Notes: generated by a model from the sequence alone, not told the origin. 64,000 bases of DNA from Echinometra lucunter (GCA_029962745.1 CM057157.1:29284732-29348731), one strand, 5' to 3'; shown: positions 12,562 through 25,059, counted from the stretch's first letter. Numbers and translations: made by a program.

Positions 12562-13151
12562 TTAAAAAGGGAAATGCAACCCAGGCATCAGTGTACTCTA
12601 AGTGAATGGAGATGACCAAGAAGAGTAAACAGTGAAAGTTTGAGCGAAATCGAACGATCTGTTCAAAAGTTATGAATTTTGAAAGTTTCAGTAAATCCCT
12701 GTTACGGGGATCCTTGAGTTGGCAACTTTGCCAGCATCTGTGATGTCATCATGGACAACTCTCCATTCATTTTGTGCATAAATCTTCAAAAAAATGGATT
12801 TTTATGAAATTTCAAGTCCGGAATCAACATAATTCTTCTCAAAATGCTTGCAGAATTGATGTAGCCATGTCATACTCAAACAATAAATGAAACAAATTTA
12901 TTTTTTTCTTGAAAATGAAGAAAATATGAATTTCTGTGGACATAATGAATGGAGAGTTGTTCATGATGACATCACAGATGCTGCTGGAGTTGCCAACTCA
13001 AGGATCCCCATTATAAGGATTAACTTAAACTTTCAAAGTTCATACCTCTTAAACAGATTGTCCGATTTTGCTAAAACTTTCACTGTTTACTCTTCTTGTT
13101 CTTCTTCATTCACTGGAAGCACACTGATGTCTGGGTTGCATTCTCCTTTAG
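12562..13151. mobile_element. Long foldback element, arms about 215 bp
   Basis: The left arm (about 12562-12785) and right arm (about 12937-13151) are inverted copies at roughly 85% by eye. Markers are ATGCAACCCAGRCATCAGTG near the ends and GGGGATCCTTGAGTTGGCAA in the middle of each arm. The loop is about 150 bp. The left end reads TTAAAAAGG; the right end mirrors it less well. No protein is encoded. Confidence 0.88.
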
Positions 13152-13799
13152 TTGTCATTCTGCCATGTTGGAAAGGATGATTTTGGTCAAAACATGTTTA
13201 AAAGACTTACTTTTTTTGGTTTAAAGCTGGTAATCACAAATAGTTCATAATTTGATAATGCCGCCCCCCCATTGCAATTTGGTCAAACCATGTGAACAAA
13301 ATTTACATTTTTTCATGTTGAAAGCTGGTAGTCACAAATATTTTAAAAATTTGATAATGCCCCCCCCCCCTCCTGAAATGCATGAATGCTTGTATGTTTT
13401 AACCCGTCGAGCACAATTTGATTTCAGTATAACACACATTTTCCATAGATTACAGCCAGGTTACTTTATCTGGGGCTTCATATGCAACAGGTTTTTCCAA
13501 AGCAGTATAGTTTTATGAACACAGCATTACTTTTGTCCTCATTATCATACCCATGCAACTTAAAACCACTATATGGCCCTATATCTTGTGTTTGCATCAG
13601 CTGGCTGAGGCCAGCCATGTACTTTGATTGTCAACTTGACAACTTAGTGTGGACACCCATCAAGTTAATTAGATAATTATAGCTCTAGAAGAGGTACCAT
13701 GGAGGGTGTCGGAAAGATTTTACTGATATGGCAATTCTCTTTTTCGTGGCATCTTGTTGGAAAGTAAGCTCTAATTTCAGTGATACATGTATGTGTATA

Positions 13800-14145
13800 T
13801 ATGCAATAGAGAATAATGATAAAAATGATTATGATAATAATGATGATTAATACAGTAATGACAATGATAATAATAATAATAAACATAATAAGAATGATGA
13901 TAATGATAATAATAATGATAATTGATAATTATAGTAATGATAAGAATAATAGTGATATTTGTACTGTGCCATGTTGTCAGAATTGACACTCCATGTGCCT
14001 ACATTAGAGATACAGAGGAATTGTGGCATATAATAATGATAATGATAATAGTAGTAGTAATATTGGATATTTATGATGCGCACATATCCACCTAATAAGG
14101 TGCTCAAGGCGCTCCCAATATACTTGGAGACATTAGTCCAACACA
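13800..14145. repeat. ATAAT/GATAAT microsatellite with SINE-tail sequence
   Basis: Long imperfect (GATAAT)n runs, then a segment with GGTGCTCAAGGCGCTCC, which resembles the 3' tail region of tRNA-derived SINEs that end in ATT repeats. Head and promoter boxes are absent, so this would be a 5'-truncated copy. Confidence 0.6.
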
Positions 14146-14783
14146 AAATAATTTTTATTTATTCTTACTTTGGTAGGTGTCCATGGGAACCGGATTTCAT
14201 AAAGTTTTAATTCCTTCAGTGATGCCCTTCACAGAGCAGTGAAATAAAGCCTTCTCAAGTTAAGTGCATATTTTGTAAAGGCCTTCAAACTTTCAAAATT
14301 ATTTCAAGAGTCCATTCAATACTAACTGATCAGGCTTGATGAAGAAAAATAAATAAGGAGACAAAAAGAAGATATGAAGATCATTTCCTGAAAGATGGCA
14401 GAGGGTTTTAGCTAGCTATGAGGAAGAAGTAATGATATTTCCAGTAACAGAGGTGATGAAATATTTATTACAGAAGGAAAAAAAGAGCTGCACGCTATTG
14501 GGAGAAAATCTCTTCAAAACATGTTTTCTTTCAAATGGTTTAACCACAAAAGATAACATTGTTAGGATAGAATGATTTGATATATGAAATGTAACCTCTG
14601 AAGTGCCTATTTTTCTCCAAGTTAATTCAAACTTGTTTGTCAGCCATCTTTACATACTATTATATGTTTCTCCTTTGATACATAATGAAAAATGACATCA
14701 GACCGCTGTTAGGTTCCTGGAATCTCTTTGCATTAACCAATTCAATTCATTTCAATTCTATAACGGTTTATTGGGAAACATAT

Positions 14784-15015
14784 TTGACAGTAAAAACTGA
14801 ATTCTACATGTTTCTACAGAGTTTTAAGATACAATAAAGTACATTGATTAAACTACATTAAATGTTTGACAGTAAAAACTGAATTCTACATGTTTCTACA
14901 GAGTTTTAAGATACAATGAAGTACATTGATTAAACTACATTGAATGTTTTCCAGTAAAAACTGAATTATACATGTTTATACAGAGTTTTAAATTACAATG
15001 AAGTACATTGATTGA
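14784..15015. repeat. Tandem repeat, 3 x ~78 bp
   Basis: Three units begin near AGTAAAAACTGAATT (14789, 14868, 14954) and contain TACATGTTT and AAGTACATTGATT. Units 1 and 2 are nearly identical; unit 3 is more diverged. Confidence 0.9.
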
Positions 15016-16127
15016 ACTACATTAAATACTAAATCACATTAAATTCTTTACATTGATGAAATCATCGTTAATGAATGCCAGATAACATGTTAAAAATATT
15101 GTAAAAGCATCATTAATGTGCAATAAAAGATTACCTTCCCACCATCAGTGAAAAATATTGTATGATAACAAAGTTAGAGGTCAAGGAGAAAGAAGCAAAA
15201 AAGTGAAAGCGATGAAAGCACCGGCGTAAATCCGTTTTGAGGAGTGGGGGGATGATCGAATTTTTGTTGCCGAAATTTCTTCCGTGAACTCACACTTAAG
15301 TATACACATGCACACATGCACACACACACACACACACACCCTTTCTCACCCGAGCAGACCCCCACATGCATAATTCTTTTATCTTGCGAGCGAGTGAAAA
15401 ATAACCACTTTTTTTGTTTTTAAGAGCATTTCAAGTGACAATTCCACTATATGACTGTCATTTATGAAAAAATTTCACCAACTGATTAATTACAATATAA
15501 TTTTTCCTTAAAAATGAGGGGGGATATTAGTACATACCATCCCCCCCCCTCTAAAAAAGTGGGGGGATATATCCCCCTTCCCCCTCCCCCCCCCCCCCCC
15601 CCCCGATTTATGCCAATGGATGAAAGAGACATAGAACAGGAGTGAGAGAGTGAGAGAGAGAGAGAGAGAAAGAGAATAAGGGGAGAAAAAAAAAAGGAAT
15701 GAAGAAAGAGATTTTAGAGAGGTTGAGAAGAAAAATAATGCAGTGACTTGTAGCAAAACAATATAATTTTTGAAAACATAAAAGCACCACAGAACCCTTA
15801 ACTATTATTGATGTGAAGCATGGTCCTGACAGTGTTTGATAGCCTTTTTTTTTTCAAGCCTCTTCCACAGTTGGATAGCTTTTTTATAGCATTGTTTGCT
15901 ATTTACCCTCTTTGTGATGAAACCTTGTCAATATAAGCTTTTGACAAGCTCTACCAGATCCCCTTCTTTGTTTGGTGTTTTTATCCTTTGCCCACACTCT
16001 GGAGTGGTTTTGTGGTTTCATTCTAAATCTAACCCCAACAAACAAATCTAATTGTAATGATGTACAGTTACTTACTAAGGATTAGAGTATGAAGGAAACT
16101 TGGTATCTTATGCAGAGAGTTAAAGGC

Positions 16128-16271
16128 CTAGGTCCCAGTTTCATAGAACTTGTTATCAACAAGTTGAAATAACTGTTACAAGCCACTGATAGACCTTGCA
16201 TCTGATTGGCTGAGAGCAAATTTGTCATAGAAATGTAGCAGTTGTTACTGATAATATGAAATGAGGCCCAG
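16128..16271. mobile_element. Degenerate short TIR element
   Basis: The left end has GGTCCCAGTTTCATA; the right end as reverse complement reads GGGCCTCATTTCATA. The two also share GTTATCA/GTTACTG-type blocks. It is about 145 bp and heavily mutated. Confidence 0.5.
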
Positions 16272-16276
16272 AAAGA

Positions 16277-16665
16277 CATTAATCCATTCATGACCAGAAT
16301 GATTCGAAGCCCTATTTGATCACTTTTCCTTCTACAAATGGCAACACCGGTGTTTCTCTTTTATTTCTACATTGTTCTCATGATAAGTCATGTATCTGAA
16401 AATGAATATAAATTAGCAGAAAGAATGTTGGGAAGTTAAAAAGTTGCCAGTTTGCATGAAAAAGCAGTGATTTTGAACTTTCCACCTCATTGCCAATTTA
16501 GGGATTTTATTGCTTATTTTTATTCTAAAAGTTTTTAGCATCAAACAACAAGTTTCATAACAAGCACAGTATCTGTAGAATTCTTCGTGTTTTCAGCTCA
16601 TGTATTTAGTATGATTTTCAGGGCTCTTCCTGGTTGTCTCCCTGGACTTTTAATTGATGCATGCA
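16277..16665. mobile_element. Relative of the TTAA element at 28553-28969, right end lost
   Basis: Starts TTAATCCATTCATGACC, comparable to TTAACCCATTTGTGACA. It shares internal blocks with that element, including GGCAACACC, ATCTGAAAATGAATATAAATT, AAAAAGTTGCCA and CTCATGTATTT. Confidence 0.6.
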
Positions 16666-17150
16666 GCTACTAACATTTCCACTTTGTTGATAGCCAACCA
16701 CACCATCCTTCACCGGTTGTTGATTACATGCCTATGAGATGTCTTTTCAAAAAAGGTCAATGATTAACTAGAAATAAAACAGCATGCAGATATTCTTTAA
16801 AAAGAAAAGGAGAAGTATTAAAGTAGGAAATTTAACTATGTGTTGCAAACAGATGACCAGACATTAAAAAGATGGACTTGTGACTTAGGAAAGATTTCCT
16901 CCAAAGAAAAGGCAAAGAAGAGATACAAAAATAACACTGATATGAGTTGCAAGGGATACATTTTAAAAACCTTTCATTTCACTTTGGAACTATACGAACC
17001 TGAAAGATTTGGTGAATACTTAAAATTCAGGTTTAATGAATTGTAATAGAACAGCCTCCTATCAATATTAAATCATTTGGAGGTAGAAGTTTATGCTCAG
17101 AAACATGGATACAACAAATGCACAAGTTAAGTACGGTAGGTACCGTATGA

Positions 17151-17657
17151 AGCTGGACGGCTTTTACTAAACACTCGGATCGTGGCGCGTTGGAAAACAC
17201 TTGGGTCGTGGCATGCTGGGTATGGGGCGCCATACCCATTGTTATTTGGTTCAAAACTACACAATTTAGTGTCAAAAGTTCACTAAAAACTCTATTTCTA
17301 ATATAGAATTCACGAAAAGTGAACCATTTTGTTACAAAATGAAGTGCAACAGACAATTTTGCAATAAAAACCTCCTACCAATATGAATAAACAGACAGGA
17401 TTTATAATTATGATCTCTCATTAAGCCTACTATATTATTCACTTCGTTTCGTTACAAACACTTTGTGCATAGCAGAGGGCGGGAGGATCAGTTTGCCAGA
17501 ATATGCTTGTGGGCGTGGCTATGAGGGTTATGGTTTTACTGTACACTGACTGTAGTTTTGGACCGAATAAACACTTGGTGCACCATACCCAGTGAGCCGC
17601 GACCCGAGTGTTTTCCAGCGCGACGCGACCCAAGTGTTTAGCAAAAGCCAGCTGGAC
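17151..17657. mobile_element. hAT-like non-autonomous transposon with 8-bp target duplication
   Basis: The 491-bp body (17159-17649) has inverted ends of about 80 bp: the left begins GGCTTTTACTAAACACTCGG, and the right as reverse complement begins GGCTTTTGCTAAACACTTGG. Each end holds two copies of an AAACACTYGGRTCG motif. It is flanked by the perfect direct repeat AGCTGGAC (17151-17158 and 17650-17657). An 8-bp target duplication is typical of hAT elements (family knowledge). No transposase is encoded, so it would need a helper. Confidence 0.88.
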
Positions 17658-17759
17658 AGTGTCCGGCTTGTTCGCGTACAAATAAGCTTGAAAGTGTGCA
17701 TTAGATCCTGATATACTGCATGTTCAATTTAACCCATAGCAGTACAAAGCTTTCTTGAG

Positions 17760-18110
17760 GTCTGAATTATTCATCTTCAATCCTCAAATTGACAATAAAA
17801 TTTTTTTTTTCACGTTTACATAGTTTGAAAAAAATAAATATGGATATAACATAGACCAAAATGAAAAATAATTGCAAAATTGAATCAGAAATTGCCAATT
17901 TGAACACAGAAATAGTGATTATAAATTATTCACTGCGTTGCCAATTTACAGAGTTTAATGATTAGTTACACTTAAACTGCTCTAATTTGAACGCCACACC
18001 ATACAGCGATGGGAATGGGCTCAAATTTGTCAGTGCATTTTTCTTTTTCTGCTCATGTATGATATGTACTGCCCAACATTCTGGACCAACAGATAATGCA
18101 AAAGCATCTC
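17760..18110. mobile_element. Remnant related to the 28553 TTAA family
   Basis: Shares blocks such as TTGCCAATTTACAGAGTTTAATG and CTGCTCATGTAT with the elements at 28553-28969 and 16277-16665. The ends are not recognisable. Confidence 0.45.
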
Positions 18111-18297
18111 CTAAAGGTGACACTGTACCTCTATGGGTATTCTTTTAAAGAAATTATATCTTGACATTTTTTTACATTCAAATTGTACAAAGATTTTAAA
18201 GTCTTTTGATATCACCATTCCAGACATTATAGTGAAGTGTACAAAGAGATCAAGCACAAGACATTTACAATGAATTTGTGTTGTGGTTTGGCCCAGA

Positions 18298-18723
18298 CTA
18301 AAGTTGTTTACCACAGACATTGAATTCTTCCAGTTCAGGGTAGAACTGATTAAAGAACTTCATTTGTTTGCCCAGGGAAATTATATCCTGCAACAAAGAA
18401 AACACCGGCAACCTTCCTTCTGCAAACACATCAAGTAAATGATCTTGCGCTTGTAATTGATCGCCCTTTTTCATCCAGACCGTAATGTGACTGAACTTTA
18501 TGGATTTTTTTTCTTCTTTTTCCTGTATTCTTTGCCTGTAGGGCAAAGCTGAACAGGTGTTCAAAAATATTTGTGATTGTCTGTCAAAATTAAATCCACC
18601 GAATACCATGAAATGGTTCTTTGTTGCTGTAAGCATAATGGCTCCTTGTTGTTTGCTGACAATTTGAATGCCTATTGTACTCAGGAATTTTACAATATCT
18701 TTGAAAAATATATTTCACTGATG
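18298..18723 (-). other. Unidentified antisense open frame, protein-like
   Basis: On the minus strand an open frame runs from just after a TGA near 18727 to a TAG at 18298, about 140 codons. The first ATG is at 18636, giving 112 residues. Composition is balanced and not repetitive, with segments such as HFMVFGGFNFDRQ and DQLQAQDHLLDVFAEGRL. I do not recognise a family. It lies antisense inside the large MSH5 intron, 112 bp from a second protein-like frame (18848-19087) in another frame. It could be an exon of a nested gene, a decayed pseudogene, or chance. No promoter or matching splice sites were found. Confidence 0.3.
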
Positions 18724-18847
18724 AAGAATATTGTAACATGATTAGTATTTATTTATTTTATTTTTCATTGAAATACAATCATCAATTGCCTTTGTGTCAC
18801 AGCTTGTATCTATAAGGATGGAAACAACTACCAAAAGATATATTCAT

Positions 18848-19087
18848 TCAAATTCCAACATTTAATTTTTGATGTCGGTCCAGTACATACAGATCACATA
18901 TGTTGAATTGGGATAAAAGTCTTTTATTTCGGTTGCTAGCAATCAACTCGATTTGTATGGAAAATACTCTGCATTGTTCCCAAAAATGTAGATAATTGTT
19001 ATCCACAACAAAAGAAAATGAAAATAAATGGGGAACTTTTGCATTCAGGTCACACAAATAGGTATTGTTAGTAATTGTCAATTCAGA
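18848..19087 (-). other. Second unidentified antisense open frame
   Basis: The minus-strand frame between a stop near 19090 and the TGA at 18848 encodes 77 residues from the ATG at 19081. It includes FSFVVDNNYLHFWEQCRV and DLYVLDRHQKL. Composition is protein-like. It is in a different frame from the neighbour at 18298-18723, so a frameshift or a small intron would be needed to join them. No family is recognised. Confidence 0.22.
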
Positions 19088-19937
19088 TCAGAACAATAGG
19101 TGTCTAGCCTGAAAGAAATGGAATTGTTTGCAAGAATTTCATAGCAACCTAAAAAACAAGGTTCATTGACATTCTGCTGCTTTTTGTAATTTGATGTTGT
19201 TTGCATAGTAGAGAGCAATCAAAGTTTGAAATAATAATTATTCCGATTGAGAAACACAATACAAGATTCAATATGCTTCAGAGATCATTGGTCTTTTGTG
19301 ATTTGTTCCTCTCAAATTAAACAACTTGAGAAAGTCTCTGTACTGGACTTTTGTTAGCAATTCCGTTTGCATGTACTGACGAGAAAAGGATATTGTCAGT
19401 ATCAGTAATATTTTGGGGGAGACAGAACAATATTGCAAATTTAGGTTTTATTTACTCTCATGAATGTGGTTTTGTTCTTGGTTTTATGCGTTCTCGAATT
19501 AAGAGCTCTATAACTTTGAAGAAAATAAATTTTAACACTTTTAAGACTATTGAATGAATAGTATATCAAATACAGTGTTTTTCACAAAATGATATCAGTT
19601 TGGGAATGAACTTGAAAAACCCACATCAAATAAGGCCACTTATCAAAAGTCTCGTCCCGTGTATTTGATCGTCTTCTCCATGACCATTATTTTACATCAG
19701 CTTTCCCGATCCCTTGTTGTTTTGTCTATGGAGAAACAGGAGGATCGGAGGGGAAAAGATGCTGAGCAGGAAAGATACTGCATTCCAAATTGGCTCTGAC
19801 TTTTGATAAGGTGCCTAACTAAAAAATATATAAACAAAACAAAACAAAAACCAAACAAAGAAACATAAAGCAACGTTTAACAAAATACTGATGAGAAACT
19901 CTCTTCTTCTCTTTTCTCTCTCTTTATCTCTCTCTTT

Positions 19938-20458
19938 CTCTGTGTGGTCTGAATCCTTTGATTAAGGACAGTACATATCCTTGACTATTTCACCACAAAT
20001 AATTTCAAATGGGTTTTCTTTTGGAGCTTTTACAAGCACCTGAGCAGTTGCGAGTAAAAAAATTTTATTTCGTAAAACATGATTTTCGCAAAAAAAATTG
20101 TAAAAACTTTCATGAATTTTTCAGAAATCTTTCGTTAAAAAAAAATCCTTAATATAAATCTTTGTAATTCTTTTATAAAAACAAAAATACTGACAAGAAT
20201 ATCAGAGATACTGCTTCTTCATTATTTTAAAATTTTCTTCTTTTTTCTATCTCTCTCTCTCTCTCTCTCCCCCCCCCTATTAAATATATTCACATCAATT
20301 TTTTTTTTTTTTGGGGGGGGGTGTGGTTAATAGAAACCTGTGTGGTCTGACACCTTTGATTGAGGACAGTACATATCCTTGACTATTTCACTGCAGATAA
20401 TCTAAAATGGGTTTTCTTTGGGAGCTATTGCAAGCACCTGAGAAGTTGCCAATAAAAT
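19938..20458. repeat. Direct duplication of ~120 bp, 397 bp apart
   Basis: Two copies (about 19940-20060 and 20337-20457) share GTGTGGTCTGA, GACAGTACATATCCTTGACT and AGCACCTGAG. The spacer has A-rich, CT-repeat and T14-G9 runs. Confidence 0.88.
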
Positions 20459-21665
20459 CCTGTCACAATAACTGATATAAAGGGTATTTCAACAGTTTAT
20501 GGATAGGGTATCCTTGATATAGCATATACACGAGGATGTACTATTTGGTTTTACAGCTATTGATTGTTATAGACTTTGACATAGATGGATCACAAGAAAA
20601 TCCCTCATATAGGGGCAATTCCATGGCAAGGGTGTAATTCTGCTACCAACATTTTTAGACTTTCTGTGCCTCTTTTGTACTCTGCCTCCCTTCTCACCAT
20701 TTAATGCTCTGTAAATATGCCCATTCTTTCATGTGAGCTCTTTCATTCCAACAATTTTATTCTTGCGTTTATGATATTGTGGTATAACACCTCAGTAACG
20801 GAATTACCAGAAAAAAGCGCCAATTTTAAACTTCAAACATGTCTTTTAAAATCAAACATGTATTATACCAACACAGACTAAGATTGTGGAATTCTTTATT
20901 GTTTCAGCTTTTTTTAATTCAAGGATTTGGCTATTCAGGGCTATTAAAGTGATTGTTTTTACTATAACTGTGAAGTAAGGTGACTGTTTTTCCGATGCCG
21001 AATTGCTCATTAGACACAAGTATATACATGTACATTTAGATACACATGTACCCTTTGCCAACTACAGTGGACTATCGCCACAGTGGTACAGTTAAATTAA
21101 ACAATCGTAATTATTGTTTTCCTCCTTTACAAGTACCAAGGAATATCAAAATTGCTAGGATACTTGAACGATATCTGTAGAATAGTTATCAGCATCAATG
21201 ACTGTACAAAGGATATCGGAATTAAAAGCAAATATTAAAGAACAATTTTCCCTAAAAATCTATTCATATGGTATAAAGTGTTGTAGGCATTCTTAATTGG
21301 GAAACTTTGGCTATTAAAAAGAAAAAGCTACCCTGTGTAGTTGTCATATACTTCTTTCCTTCTTTATCATACTCTACATGTATGCCTAGAGCACTCTACA
21401 GAGTGGATTTGGACCATTATCAATCATATGAAGTATTATTACCTGAATGAGGCATTTTGGAGACAAGATATAAGCACGTATTTTGTCTCTCTAATTGATT
21501 AACTCGACACAAAATACGTCACAATGGTTCAGCCAGGGTTCAGCTGTATGACTAGGGTAATAATATTCATACACCCCTCCTCCACGAAATTGGTCATTTT
21601 CCTATTGCGCCTCTGTACTAAATTATCGGTCCATGATATCCATATTCCACCCTGATCACACCCAA

Positions 21666-21675
21666 GCGCATGCGC
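21666..21675. promoter_or_regulatory. NRF-1-type palindrome GCGCATGCGC
   Basis: This perfect palindrome is the core of the NRF-1 binding consensus and lies in a locally CG-richer stretch (about 21590-21790). There is no nearby exon on the + strand. Unidentified antisense frames lie 2.6 kb away on the minus side. It may also be chance or part of a repeat. Confidence 0.3.
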
Positions 21676-21986
21676 ACAAACAAGTAAATTTGTTCGCTAG
21701 CTTGTGTACGTACGTATAGGCCAAATAATGTCGCTTACTTCAGTTACGTTCAACACGCGGAAGATAGTTCGCTGGCGGGTGGGCGATTCCTGTGCTTTTC
21801 TATGGGGAAAACCTCTGAAGTTATTGACAATTTTAGTGCACCAATTAGTAAACGAGAGCAAACTGTAAATAGCTGTTTAGTGTTAGTGTTAGACTCTACA
21901 ACTTGTTTTGACTTTTTCTTTGAACATTAAAGTTTAAACTTTAAATTAAATGCACCTGATAGGGGTGAACAGGTAATGATAATAAT

Positions 21987-22132
21987 AATAATACTGACTG
22001 GCGTAACTTTCGGGAGATACCACATAAATTTCCCTGACTAGACCCATATTGCCCTCGTCTTTGACTTGGGACAATATGAGACTAGTTTGGGAAATATATG
22101 TGGTATCTTCCTCAAGGCCAGTCAGTATTATA
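21987..22132. repeat. Hairpin-forming inverted repeat, arms ~64 bp
   Basis: The left arm starts ATAATACTGACTGG and contains AGATACCACATA; the right arm is its reverse complement with about 80% match by eye. The loop is about 14 bases. ATT-type repeats flank both sides. It could be a short foldback transposon or, if transcribed, a long stem-loop RNA. Confidence 0.8.
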
Positions 22133-23883
22133 TAATTATTATCATTTTTACATTATGAAATAAATTATGCATAGAGAACTGAGGACCTTCTTTTTTCAGC
22201 CATGAAAATGTATGTGAAATTTTCATTCTCAAATATATCACTTTGGTTTGGGATTGATATGAGTTGCAATATATGTATACTAGATTGAAAAAAAAATCTA
22301 TTCAATACAAATTATTCATAAGACTTTGTAAGATTCTGAAAAAGCCAGAATTGATACGAGTTGCAACCTGCTGTTTTGCAGTCAATTCTCCAGACTTCCT
22401 GCAAAGTTTACCGGGCTATTAAAGGTAACAGAAACTTGGGATGTTTGAATGAATGGAAACAGATCAACAATAGGTTTCCTCTCCAATTTCTTGCATCATT
22501 TCATATCAATCAAAGATAAGAGGAAATGTCATGAAGGATAGCTTTAGAGAGGGGGTGTGAAGTGCCTGTCAGAAACAGGATCCATTCGCACCGGAAGTTT
22601 TTCCGGAACTTACCTTTTCACGAACTGTGCAAACAGTTTGTTGACTTTTATGGAATCGGAGCCTGCCACCAAACAGTGACAACAAAGTGAAGAGAAGAAA
22701 TAGAATGAGAGAAAGAGAGAGATAGAGAGAGAGAGAGATAAAGAGAGAGGACACGCTTATTGAAATTAGGAGGTATATTGCTTATTGTGTTTACGCCTCA
22801 TTGGGTATTTTGTGGTTATGTGGAAAACTACAACCCATTTCATTATGGAGAGGCGCGAATTAAACATGCGTGGGTTGATTGTAGGCCCCCAAGGTAATAT
22901 TGCTTAATTTGTTCTGTAATCACAGCTGCAGTACTAAAACTTTCCTTTCTTTCACAAATTCCTCATATTTGAAAAGTCCCCATTGAAGCTGTTAACAATT
23001 GGTAATTTTCACAGAATCTTTCTTTGTGACAGTGAATTGATATCAGAGCAAATGTCGAGCGATAGCCAGGCACTGCCCTCTGTGCTACTTTTGCGGTCAG
23101 ATTTAGTTACACTTTATATCTTTAGGACAGTGTTGATAAATGTCAATGATTTCCAGGCTTTTTCATTACATTTAGAATGTTTTTTTTTTATAAAGGGATC
23201 AAGGATTCTTTTAATTCTGGAACTCAGGAGTGAGCTGCAAAAAGTTTTTTAAGATGTCATATATAGTCATCATAATGAATGATTTGACATATGCTCACCT
23301 GTAAAAGGTCATGTTCAGCATTGTAAAAATCTTCTCAGATTTTCTTCTTTTTTCTGGTCTTTCCTAATACATAGGATAATTTTCAAGTCTGTGAAAAAAA
23401 ATAATCATGATTTAGTGTGTTAACAGATGATTTTCTTTATTTTCGTATTAAAGGGATATTATAGATTTATAGTCACAATCTATGGGGCTCTGAGATGTTT
23501 GCTGACCCCTACTTTGAAAGTGTATCTCTTGGTATTGAGTTATACAGCAGTGCAAAGGTTAAGAAACTTGCTCAAATTTTGCATGAGTGAAAACTATTGT
23601 AGGCAATGCTTGGTGCTGCGTTTTTTCCATATTGACTGTGTATAACACTTTGCCAGCGCAGTATACGACCAAGGATTTCCACTTCATCCCGAATGTGGAC
23701 CACGCTAAGATGAGAATTTATTTTTGTGTATTCATTTCTAAATTTAGAGGAAAATTAGAGTTCTCCAACTTTCACCCTCAAGGACGAATGGGCTGTGCAC
23801 ATTTGACCAATTCTCGCTAGATTGCATAAAATTTTCTTTATGCAAAACATGGAATTTATGATTATGTGATCCAAAATGGAACT

Positions 23884-24266
23884 TTAAAGGAAACCAAAAC
23901 CTCAGGGAAAATCAATTTTAATGTAGAGAGGGAATAGAGGTGCAGCTTGTCACCTTCATAGCTTAAGATATATCATGGAAACATGTTATTTACACAACAT
24001 ATGTTGAGTTCACAAAGAGACAAGCAGCATCTTTGTAATAATCGAGAAAATGTGAAATTTTGCGTACGAAACATATTGAGAGTTGTCCACTAATACCTGC
24101 CATTTTTAAGCAACATTGCCACTTTGAGGATTGCCTAGAAAGTAAATCAAGACTTTTCAAACTTTCATAACCTTCTTATTTTGTAACTGATTTTGATGGA
24201 ATTTTTAAAAATTGCCTCTCTCTTTCATTACAATTAATTTTTCCTCAGGGTTTTGGTTTCCTTTAA
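23884..24266. mobile_element. TTAA-flanked MITE with ~40-bp TIRs
   Basis: Bounded by TTAA at 23884-23887 and 24263-24266. The ends are AGGAAACCAAAACCTCAGG and its near reverse complement CCTCAGGGTTTTGGTTTCCT, continuing into ATCAATTTTAAT/ACAATTAATTT. A TTAA target duplication is typical of piggyBac- and Kolobok-type elements (family knowledge). It has no coding capacity. Confidence 0.9.
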
Positions 24267-24567
24267 AGATGGAATATTTTTTGTTCGATACTGTCTAACA
24301 CCTATGAATGAGAGCATCATTCATTATTTGGTGATAGATCTCTGTTAATTAGTATTGGGCTCTATGATTGCCTTTCAATTCAGATGAGCCCATCACAAGC
24401 ACTTGCTTATAGTTATAGGGACCTTGCCTGTTATTGTATTATGTAACTATGTTTAAACTGTACACAATTGGAAAAATTGCTTGTTTAACTCCTGCAAGTC
24501 AAGTGGAAGAAAATAAATGTTTCTTTGAATTTCTTTGAAATTACACATTGCATAAAAATGGCTGTTC

Positions 24568-25059
24568 TTAATAAAGGGGTTACCTAATGCTGAAACAATG
24601 CTAGTTCATTTAAAAGAGCATGATTTCATTAGCGGAAAATCATCTGCCTAATGTTTTTTTAAAAGTCGGGTTGCCAAGGAAACCCCCCAATGTGGTAAGA
24701 TTTCAGGATATTTTTGACCCCTCAGCTGTGACCCAGTTTAAACTCGGTACCCACTTTGACGTCAAAATGACGTCAAAGTGGGTACCTTGTCGCGCAATTC
24801 TAGCAAAATGCGTGCAAGGTATAATACATGTTGTACAGTCTAGCGCGCAGCACAACTGCAATGCGCGAAGCTGGGTACCCACTTTGACGTCATACCTCAT
24901 ACTCAAATTTTTTCGTCAACCCTTGACTTTTTATGAGAAATATTAGCCAAAATGCACTGATTTCGATTGAAAATCATCAAATTTTTAATGTTATTCTTCG
25001 TAGAATTCTATTCTCGATCATATATAAAAAAATTTTTTACCATTGTGTAATCACTTTAA
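24568..25059 (-). mobile_element. CRE-bearing TTAA element, copy 1 (reverse orientation)
   Basis: The right end reads CCATTGTGTAATCACTTTAA and the left end is a decayed version of TTAAAGGGGGTACCCAATG. It contains three perfect TGACGTCA octamers (24757-24764, 24768-24775, 24885-24892) in ACCCACTTTGACGTCA contexts. The 108-residue open frame is the same as in the other copies and looks accidental. Confidence 0.88.

Noticed and set aside
24620..24946. Open frame of 108 codons, with related frames at 28056-28508, 39308-39625 and 47562-47993
   Set aside because: All four lie in copies of the same TIR element. Their similarity reflects the element, there is no transposase motif, and the CRE-palindrome region is read as protein only by accident.
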